DNA from: DASZZV01 sp035544835 | Lineage (GTDB): Bacteria; Acidobacteriota; Thermoanaerobaculia; Gp7-AA8 | Direction: 5' to 3' | NCBI GenBank assembly: GCA_035544835.1 | Contig: DASZZV010000232.1 | Location: 1-5,666 of the forward strand | DNA length: 5,666 nucleotides | In this document: positions 1 through 5,182 of the stretch, in pieces | How the letters are laid out: each line of letters starts with the position of its first letter | Numbering within the stretch: the first letter of the stretch is position 1 | The notes under the pieces: model-generated | Databases searched by the model: none | Seen by the model: the letters and a program-made list of their open reading frames with translations, nothing else | What the model was told of the DNA's origin: nothing | Program-made: the position numbers and the translations under genes

Positions 1-217
1 CACAGGCGACGGCAACGCTAGAGAAATGCCAGGGGGAGAAAAGGAGGAAGAGGAGGGCAAGCAATGAGACCAGCGCCGCAAAACGGGCGTCGGCCTCCCG
101 GTAAGACATCGACCGCCCATGCACTTCGATGACGAGCTCCGCGCGGGATCGCATCTCCACGTCGCGAACACAAGTCACGAGTGCGTCTGCCGCCTTCTGA
201 TCGAAGCGCTTGCTCAC
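1..217 (-). CDS. TPM-domain-like membrane protein, N-terminal part (cut by window edge)
   Basis: The minus strand reads open from a GTG at 217 to the window edge, giving 72 residues. The N-terminal part is a soluble helix and strand (KRFDQKAADALVTCVRDVE, then RAELVIEV), followed by SMSYREADARF and a very hydrophobic stretch (LVSLLALLFLLFSPWHF) that looks like a membrane helix from about residue 48. The pattern 'helix, S/T-x-AE-(V/I)-V, SYR-x-AD, transmembrane helix' is what I recall from small bacterial membrane proteins related to the TPM (YgcG/Psb32-type) family; this rests on memory, not on a search. The same frame is open further upstream to an ATG at 277, so the protein could begin 20 residues earlier. 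Neither start has a clear Shine-Dalgarno; GTG 217 fits the family's usual short lead better. The gene is divergent from the radical SAM gene. No function can be assigned. Confidence 0.55.
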   Translation of the reverse strand, partial: MSKRFDQKAADALVTCVRDVEMRSRAELVIEVHGRSMSYREADARFAALVSLLALLFLLFSPWHFSSVAVAC

Positions 218-404
218 CGTGGGTGATTCTAACCGGTGAGGGCATCGTCTCAGGAGAGCGTCAGCTTTTGATGTCATGCCGAACCGGGAAACAAGCCATG
301 CGCTGGTGTTATCGGAATGACTCAGATTGAAAGGCGGCCGAGGCGGCCGCCCCACACCCTTCAATTTGCAATTCCTCTCGAGAACGCGGTGTTGGATTTG
401 GCCG
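218..404. other. Divergent intergenic region
   Basis: This spacer separates two divergent genes and must carry at least one start signal for each, but I see no convincing -35/-10 pair. It contains a 7-bp inverted repeat, CTCACCG (213-219) with CGGTGAG (234-240), that overlaps the GTG start of the leftward gene. It also contains a GC-only block at 333-351: GGCGGCCG is directly repeated at 333-340 and 342-349, and GGCGGCC at 333-339 can pair with GGCCGCC at 345-351. The open frame of the radical SAM gene runs back through this block to a TTG at 327, but the encoded residues (Gly/Arg-rich, then TPFNLQF) look like translated spacer rather than protein. Confidence 0.45.
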
Positions 405-1487
405 GTGACTCATCCCCACACATCGACATCCGAGCCCTCAGTCCGGCCTCACCTATTCGGCTTTCTCCCCGACGAGCTTGCCGGATACCTGAGAGAACGA
501 GGAGTGGCCGTTCGTGATGGAGAAGCACGTCGTATCGTGGCCCACGCCGTGGCGAAAGGACGCGACGGGTACCCCGATTCGCGTCCCGTGCCTCGCATTC
601 TAGAGGCTGCAGTGGACAGTTATCTCGCACGAGGGCGACTCCAGATCCTTGAACGGGCATCCGATCCCTCGGACGGCTTCGTCAAGTATCTGTTCAGGCT
701 TCACGACGGCGCGCTGGTGGAAGCGGTTCGCATCCCTCTGGAGAAGGAGGGTAAGTTCACGATCTGCCTCTCCAGTCAGGCTGGCTGCGCAATGGGCTGT
801 ACGTTCTGTGCGACGGGCCGGCTGGGGCTGCTGCGCAATCTCGAGGCCTGGGAGATCGTGGCCCAGTTCGTGGCCGTCCGCGACGAGGCGCCAGGCGACG
901 TTACCGGTGCGGTGTTTCAGGGTCAGGGTGAACCTCTGCACAACTACGCCAACGTGATGCAGGCGGCCAGTATCCTGTCGCACCCCTGCGGTGGCCGCAT
1001 CTCCGCCAGCGCCATCACGATCTCAACGGTGGGCCTCGTTCCGGCGATCCTCAAGATGGCCGAGGAGCGTCTTCCGTATCGCCTGATCATCTCGTTGACC
1101 TCGGCGATCGATGCGCGGCGGCGTGAGCTTCTTCCCTCAGCGTCACGATGGAACGTGTCAGAGCTGGCCGATGCTGTCCGGCGTTACCAACGGGCTCTGG
1201 GTGGGCGCGTGACGATTGCCTGGGTGGTCCTGGGGGGAATCAACACCGGGACCGACGAAGTACAGGCTCTACGCGAGCTGTTGAATGGAATTCCTCTCCG
1301 GCTGAATCTCATCGATGTGAACGACTCCCGACCCGACGGATTCCGGCGCGCCACGCCGAGCGAGCTGGAGAATTTCAGGAACGAGCTGAAGACACTCGAG
1401 GTTCCGGTGGTCCGGCGCTATTCAGGCGGAGCAGCCCGCCACGCCGCCTGCGGAATGCTGGCCGCGATCCGGGCCGAAAAGGGGTAA
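405..1487 (+). CDS. RlmN/Cfr-family radical SAM methyltransferase (divergent)
   Basis: This is a radical SAM enzyme of the RlmN/Cfr family, whose members methylate an adenine (C2 or C8 of A2503) in 23S rRNA using two SAM molecules and a cysteine methyl carrier. From the GTG at 405 it is 360 residues, a usual family length. The 4Fe-4S motif CxxxCxxC is CAMGCTFC (Cys128, 132, 135). Seven residues before it lies a cysteine (Cys121, in ICLSSQAGC) matching E. coli RlmN Cys118. The C-terminal methyl-carrier cysteine is Cys349 in HAACGML, so all five functional cysteines are present. The SAM-binding GEP motif reads GQGEPLHN instead of the usual GMGEPLLN, and LNLIDVND replaces INLIPWNP. An N-terminal helical domain begins near LFGFLPDELAGYL. 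Start choice: GTG 405 places 16 residues before that conserved part, with a weak GGAT 8 nt upstream; TTG 327 is the longest alternative. It is probably RlmN or a paralogue, but substrate position cannot be read from sequence. Confidence 0.88.
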   Translation: MTHPHTSTSEPSVRPHLFGFLPDELAGYLRERGVAVRDGEARRIVAHAVAKGRDGYPDSRPVPRILEAAVDSYLARGRLQILERASDPSDGFVKYLFRLHDGALVEAVRIPLEKEGKFTICLSSQAGCAMGCTFCATGRLGLLRNLEAWEIVAQFVAVRDEAPGDVTGAVFQGQGEPLHNYANVMQAASILSHPCGGRISASAITISTVGLVPAILKMAEERLPYRLIISLTSAIDARRRELLPSASRWNVSELADAVRRYQRALGGRVTIAWVVLGGINTGTDEVQALRELLNGIPLRLNLIDVNDSRPDGFRRATPSELENFRNELKTLEVPVVRRYSGGAARHAACGMLAAIRAEKG

Positions 1488-1511
1488 GGCGTTCATTGGA
1501 GTGACGACATC

Positions 1512-1615
1512 CTGCCGCCTGGCTCGGCGCCATCCCGTGGCGCCGTTCGGTGGCATGAACAGAATGATTCGCGTTAGAGAACGACGGCGCGGGACGCCGC
1601 CGGGCCAGGCGGCAG
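1512..1615. repeat. 104-bp structured inverted repeat in the convergent spacer
   Basis: The ends CTGCCGCCTGGC (1512-1523) and GCCAGGCGGCAG (1604-1615) are perfect 12-bp complements. Pairing can continue to 1529/1598 with one G-T wobble. Inside, two smaller hairpins compete with that extension: CGGCGCCA (1525-1532) with TGGCGCCG (1538-1545) around a TCCCG loop, and CGGCG (1585-1589) with CGCCG (1595-1599). The whole could fold as a closed stem with two arms. It lies between the ends of two convergent genes, so it may act as a bidirectional transcription terminator or 3'-end stabiliser. A REP/MITE-like dispersed element is also possible. There is no U-tract and no clear target-site duplication. 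Confidence 0.5.
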
Positions 1616-1624
1616 AGATGCCGC

Positions 1625-1649
1625 CACTCCGGTGATTCGAACCGGAGTG
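1625..1649 (-). terminator. Possible terminator hairpin downstream of the GT39-like gene
   Basis: CACTCCGGT (1625-1633) and ACCGGAGTG (1641-1649) form a perfect 9-bp stem with a 7-nt loop, about 30 nt beyond the TAG stop of the leftward membrane-protein gene. No run of U follows on either strand, so it is not a classical intrinsic terminator. It could still be a 3'-end hairpin serving the convergent pair. The loop region resembles a tRNA T-arm by chance (TTCGAATC on the minus strand), but no other tRNA parts are present. Confidence 0.4.
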
Positions 1650-1678
1650 CGAGGAACAATGCGAAACGGAACCGACGG

Positions 1679-4051
1679 CTACTCGAAATGACGCTTTGCG
1701 AACTCGTCTGAATAGAGAATCGATCGCAGCACCTTCTCGCGGGAAACGCCTGAAGCGAGGCGCGAGAGCGCGCCCTTCGACCAGCCGGCATCGGGCTCGC
1801 GCCCGAGGATCTGGCGGAAACAGCGACCGACAAAAACATCGTCCGAACTGCATTCCGAATCCGGCATCAACTGCTCGGCAACTGCCGCGGCGGAAGTTCG
1901 TCCCGTGAGAATGTCCTCCGAAGATGATTCGTCATACCGGCCGAAGCGGCTGAGGAAGGAATGCAAGGCTTCCCTTTTCCAGCGGGCCGAGCGGAGACGT
2001 TTTCTGCGGTCGCCGGCACCCTGCTCCGAAGGCGACTCGAGAAGATCGATGGCCTCGCCACGAGACCCGAGAGTCTGGAGGCGGACCTCAGCATATCTCT
2101 CGGCCGGAGCGATCTGTACTGAGCTCGGACGCCACTGCATTGAAGATACCGCCACGCTGAGGGTTCGTGATTCAGCCGCCGACGACGGAGCGGCAGCGCT
2201 CGCACTGAAGGTAATCACGGAGGGACCCGGCCTGCTCTGGACAGCGAGCGAAAAGCGATAGTCCCCCCAGCCAGGGTTGAGCTCAAGATCACCGGCGTCC
2301 GTCGAACCGACCCGCAAACGGAGCCTCATCGGTCCAGCGAGGGGAACCGCGGCCGGCGACAACCGGAGCCACAGCTCACCTGCTTCGTTCCCCAGGGGAA
2401 AAATCATCTGCGCCGTCGTGCCGGTCATCCAGCGATAGATAGCGCCGCCGCCCTCTTCCGGGTTGCCCCAGCCGGAGAGAAGAAAGGCGCTATCACCGAC
2501 CCCCATACTCAGGCGGTTTCCACGGGCCTCGAACGCTCTCGAAAAATCGGCGCTCTCGGCAGCCGTGGCGCGGTTGGCGAGCCAGCTGCCTCTCGATGGT
2601 GCCAGATACAGGCGAAGATCTTCCTCGGCGCCGCTGAAGAGCAGGGCGTAGTTGCATAACCATGGGCGAAGCGTGGGATCCTGATAAAAGCCGGCGCTGA
2701 CAATCCAGCAGAGACTTCGGCGCGACACCACGTAGCGAAGCTTATCGACCGATTCGCCGACGTCGATTACCTTCAGCCGCGGCGGCAACTGCGCCAGATA
2801 GAAGCGAAGCGAAACCGCCGTCCAGGAGTTTGTGACCACCACCGAGTCACCGGGGCGGGCGTGATACCAGAGTGTCGAAGCGACGGCGCGCCAGTTGGCC
2901 TTCTGAAAAGGCTCGTGGCTGGCTGCGGGCGCGCCCGCAGCCACGAGAATCGTCGTCGTCATGACTGCCGCTGCACTCCAGGCGAGGCGGCGATGGCCCG
3001 GTGCAACCCGGGCCACCAGGCCTGCCAGAAAATCGATTCCCGCCGTTGCCAGCAGCAGAAACGGCGGAAGCGCCACGGCGATGTATCGAGCCGAGAACCA
3101 GTGATGGAGCCAGGCCAGAGAGCCAAGGACCGTGACCAGGCTGAGCAAGCACATTCCGACAAGCACGAGCGCCGCCCTCTTCCGGCGCCGGACCAGCACG
3201 ATCGATCCGGTGAGGACCAGGGCAGCCGAGACAAGAGCTGCCGCCTTGACGTAATCGGTGTCCTTTGCCGTTACCGTCAACGAGTTGACGATCGCGTTGA
3301 GGATGCCGCTCGTCATCCCTTCGAACGGCGCGGCCGGCACTGCCCGCGCGAAGCGCCCGTAGAGTAACTGCATGAGCACGAGTGCCCCGCCGGCCGAAAT
3401 CGCGGCCACGGCGAAGAATCTCTTCTCCCGGCCGCTCCCATCACCCCGCAGCCTGACAAAACAGACGACGGCTATGAGCAGCAGCGGGATCAACACCGAG
3501 GCTGCCGTTGCTGCCGTGTAGGCAGCCCCGACCGCCGCAGCGCTTATCATAAAAATGCTCCGGCCTTTCTGCGGCTCCAGGAGAGCGATCATCATCGCGG
3601 CACAAAAGATAATGAGAAGGGAGTAGGTCCTCCCCTCGCGCGAGTAGTAGACGTGAAGCGGGGAAACAGCCATGAGCGCCGCTGCAACCAGTCCTCCGCC
3701 CCGAGAGGACGTCACCGTCTTTCCAGCGAGATACATCAGGCCTACCGCCAATACTCCGAGGAAGGCTGGGAGCAGCCGGGCTCTGACCTCCGGGGATCCG
3801 GCCACGAAACCGAGACGTTGAGAGGCGTAGTAGAGCGGACCATTCTCGCGCTCGAATCCGATCAGCCACATCCACCATCGCCGCTGGCCGACCGCGGCGG
3901 TGATGTCATAGTTGAGAATCTCGTCGAGCCAAAGTGAGGGACCTCCGAGGTCTCTGAAACGGAGATACGCCGCCATGCAGAGCTCGATCAGCAGAAGGGG
4001 TAACGCCACCGGAGCAGCAATGTCGCGATCCGTTTCACTGTCGGGCGCCAT
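1679..4051 (-). CDS. GT39-like membrane glycosyltransferase with C-terminal DUF4214-like domain
   Basis: From ATG 4051 this is a 790-residue protein. The N-terminal half (about residues 15-380) is a polytopic membrane region typical of GT39/ArnT/PMT-like enzymes, which transfer sugars from polyprenyl-phosphate donors on the outer face of the membrane. It has the acidic pair of the first outer loop in SLWLDEILNYD (about residues 40-50), the NGPLYY segment, and SPLHVYYSREGRTYSLL (about 130-146), which matches the family's 'YSxEaRmY' motif. After the last helix comes a soluble region starting FQKANWRAVASTLWYH. A beta-rich domain follows (about 520-640: GWGNPEEGGGAIYRWMTG, later LELNPGWGDYRFSL), resembling the carbohydrate-binding-like sandwich often attached to such enzymes. 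The last 55 residues (FVGRCFRQILGREPDAG, then SREKVLRSILYSDEF) match the DUF4214 pattern. A GTG at 4066, 10 nt after the upstream stop, is an alternative start; neither start has a good Shine-Dalgarno. The open frame reaches 4282, but that extension overlaps the rhodanese coding sequence and is probably spurious. Acceptor and donor are unknown. Confidence 0.82.
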   Translation of the reverse strand: MAPDSETDRDIAAPVALPLLLIELCMAAYLRFRDLGGPSLWLDEILNYDITAAVGQRRWWMWLIGFERENGPLYYASQRLGFVAGSPEVRARLLPAFLGVLAVGLMYLAGKTVTSSRGGGLVAAALMAVSPLHVYYSREGRTYSLLIIFCAAMMIALLEPQKGRSIFMISAAAVGAAYTAATAASVLIPLLLIAVVCFVRLRGDGSGREKRFFAVAAISAGGALVLMQLLYGRFARAVPAAPFEGMTSGILNAIVNSLTVTAKDTDYVKAAALVSAALVLTGSIVLVRRRKRAALVLVGMCLLSLVTVLGSLAWLHHWFSARYIAVALPPFLLLATAGIDFLAGLVARVAPGHRRLAWSAAAVMTTTILVAAGAPAASHEPFQKANWRAVASTLWYHARPGDSVVVTNSWTAVSLRFYLAQLPPRLKVIDVGESVDKLRYVVSRRSLCWIVSAGFYQDPTLRPWLCNYALLFSGAEEDLRLYLAPSRGSWLANRATAAESADFSRAFEARGNRLSMGVGDSAFLLSGWGNPEEGGGAIYRWMTGTTAQMIFPLGNEAGELWLRLSPAAVPLAGPMRLRLRVGSTDAGDLELNPGWGDYRFSLAVQSRPGPSVITFSASAAAPSSAAESRTLSVAVSSMQWRPSSVQIAPAERYAEVRLQTLGSRGEAIDLLESPSEQGAGDRRKRLRSARWKREALHSFLSRFGRYDESSSEDILTGRTSAAAVAEQLMPDSECSSDDVFVGRCFRQILGREPDAGWSKGALSRLASGVSREKVLRSILYSDEFAKRHFE

Positions 4052-4076
4052 CGCCGCTTCACTCACGTTGGCGAGC

Positions 4077-5111
4077 TTACCTGATGGTCCGACCGCGGAC
4101 AGCTGTCGACGATGCTTCGTCAGCTGGGGGCGACTCCGCCGTCGACCGATCTGCTGCTGTTTCAGAAGAACGCGGCGAGCTGAGCTCTCCGAGCGGGTAG
4201 CCGGCGTCAATCCAGTCCTGCAGCCCGCCCGCCAGAGGGCGCACCAGCGTGAAGCCCCGGTCGATGATGATGCGCGCCACACGGGCCGCTGTCGCCTCGT
4301 TTGGTCACGTACAGAAGAGCACTATTTCACGACCGGGAGTGACCTCCTGCAGCTGCTTGTCCAGATGCTCGAGGTCTATGGCCACTGCACCTGGAATTGT
4401 GCGCGGATCCCGGACCCGCTCACGCTTGCTCCGGGCATCGAGCACCATCGGTGCCGCTCCATCGTTCATCAAGCCCAGCAACTCCTCCGGCGATATTCGC
4501 GCCATCCTCAGACGCATGTAAAACTGCTGTCGCTCCGTCCATTTGAAAAGAATGAAGACCAGCAGCGCTGCTGCTACGACGAGAATCGCCCCCGTCCCGA
4601 GATTGGCCAGCGAGGATAGAATTCGATCGATGGCGCGGTGAAAGACAACCCCCACCAGCACAGCCGCGCCACTCCAGAGTAACGAGCCGGCAGTGTCGTA
4701 CAGAAGGAAGACCAGGTAAGAGACGCCGGTCGCTCCCGACATCGGCGGGGCAACGGTGGAGAGTCCGGGAACGAACTTGGCGAACAGCAGCGAGGCATTC
4801 CCGTAACGCTCGAAAAATCCCTCGGTCTGCCGCACGCACGAATCGGGCGACAGTGAAATACGGCACAGCGTCCTGAGAACGCGAATCCCCTGCCGGCTTC
4901 CCAGAAAGAACCAGACCGAATCCGCCAGAAGACACGCCGTCAGCGCCACGAAGAGAATCTGGGACATTCTGAAGTCATGACTGACGATGAGTGCTCCGGC
5001 CACCACGAGCGTAGGAATCGCCGGAATCGGCAGGCCAAGCTGCTCGGCCAGCACGTTGGCAAAAACGAACAGCATGCCGTGATGACGGATCAGGTAGACG
5101 AGCTCGTGCAC
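4077..5111 (-). CDS. DedA-rhodanese fusion, candidate selenoprotein (in-frame TGA read as Sec269)
   Basis: Read from GTG 5111 through an in-frame TGA (4305-4307) to TAA at 4077, this encodes 344 residues. Residues 1-190 are a DedA/SNARE-associated membrane domain: EQLGLPIPAIPTLVVAGAL near residues 23-41, ERYGNASLLFAKFVPGLST near 101-119, and a Gly/Pro-rich re-entrant segment APPMSGATG. DedA proteins are implicated in undecaprenyl-phosphate translocation. Residues about 205-312 form a rhodanese domain: MVLDARS, TIPGAVAIDL, the active loop C267-T-(TGA)-P-N-E, then ARVARIIIDRGF and PLAGGLQDWIDAGYPL. In DedA-rhodanese fusions the loop is normally C-x-C-P-N-E, so the TGA stands at the second cysteine. 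Residues about 313-344 are a Ser/Ala/Glu-rich tail. No frame change occurs across the TGA. Selenocysteine insertion is the favoured explanation; a nonsense mutation or a base error (TGC or TGT to TGA) is the alternative, giving a 268-residue truncated protein. GTG 5111 fits the family's N-terminus (MHELVYLIRHHG) but has no clear ribosome-binding site. Confidence 0.78.
4262..4299 (-). promoter_or_regulatory. SECIS-like hairpin downstream of the UGA
   Basis: In the mRNA, numbering from the base after UGA, bases 6-43 can form an imperfect hairpin. C6-G43, G7-C42 and A8-U41 close the base. G9-C39, G12-C36 and A13-U35 follow with bulges. G16-C33, C17-G32 and G18-C31 form the middle, and C21-G28 and C22-G27 close a GUGU loop (4282-4279). 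An alternative pairing shifts the top by one base to give loop CGUGU. The loop begins 22-23 nt after the UGA with a guanine in its first two positions, which fits known constraints for bacterial SECIS elements (apical loop about 16-37 nt away, G among the first two bases). It was drawn by hand and has several mismatches, so in a GC-rich gene it may be coincidental. Confidence 0.4.
4305..4307 (-). other. Candidate selenocysteine codon (UGA) in the rhodanese active loop
   Basis: The minus-strand codons run TTC TGT ACG TGA CCA AAC GAG, i.e. F-C-T-(stop/U)-P-N-E. The TGA replaces a cysteine codon that is conserved in this fusion family, and homology resumes at the very next codon in the same frame. 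That position-specific replacement of a redox cysteine is the classical signature of a selenoprotein. The window shows no selA, selB, selC or selD, so whether the host has the decoding machinery cannot be judged here. Confidence 0.68.
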
Positions 5112-5136
5112 GGGAAGAGTCTAACGTGAATGCAGC

Positions 5137-5182
5137 GGGGCTTTTGGCTTTTAGCTAGAAGCTATTAGCTAGAAGCTCCCCC
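5137..5182. repeat. Six tandem heptamer units GCTNNNN in the cdf-dedA spacer
   Basis: From 5140 to 5181 the sequence divides exactly into six 7-bp units, each beginning GCT. The third and fifth are identical (GCTAGAA); the others are GCTTTTG, GCTTTTA, GCTATTA and GCTCCCC. The block is AT-rich against its GC-rich surroundings, is flanked by GGGG (5137-5140) and CCCCC (5178-5182), and contains overlapping small palindromes such as TAGCTAGAAGCTA. Read on the minus strand it fills most of the 71-nt gap between the transporter stop and the DedA start, so it could form a weak hairpin that reduces read-through. Heptamer tandem repeats of unknown function are known in some bacteria, for example heterocystous cyanobacteria; any relation is not implied. 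Confidence 0.6.

Noticed and set aside
600..983. 127-residue minus-strand open frame
   Set aside because: It is antisense to the radical SAM core with its CxxxCxxC motif; no family resemblance.
1620..1655. tRNA or tRNA remnant suggested by TTCGAATC on the minus strand
   Set aside because: The stem register does not match a T-arm (the loop is shifted by one base), and no acceptor, D-arm or anticodon arm pairs around it. The 104-bp repeat was also checked for tRNA-Sec features and has none.
1375..1853. Minus-strand open frames of 143-154 residues spanning the spacer
   Set aside because: They overlap the ends of both real genes in other frames, are Arg/Ser-rich, and cover the hairpin-rich spacer.
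2861..3367. 168-residue plus-strand open frame
   Set aside because: It is antisense to the membrane region of the GT39-like gene, with charged low-complexity sequence and no recognisable motif.
4077..4280. Separate 67-residue protein starting at GTG 4280
   Set aside because: It is in the same frame as the DedA-rhodanese gene and is the second half of the rhodanese domain, lacking the strands and active loop encoded just upstream. It is not an independent gene.
4052..4282. N-terminal extension of the GT39-like frame up to 4282
   Set aside because: It overlaps the rhodanese coding sequence in a different frame, is Arg/Ser-rich with no membrane or family features, and the protein's natural start lies just before its first membrane helix.
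3912..4619. 235-residue plus-strand open frame
   Set aside because: It is antisense to two well-supported minus-strand genes, Arg/Ser/Cys-rich and without family features. It is a typical GC-rich shadow.
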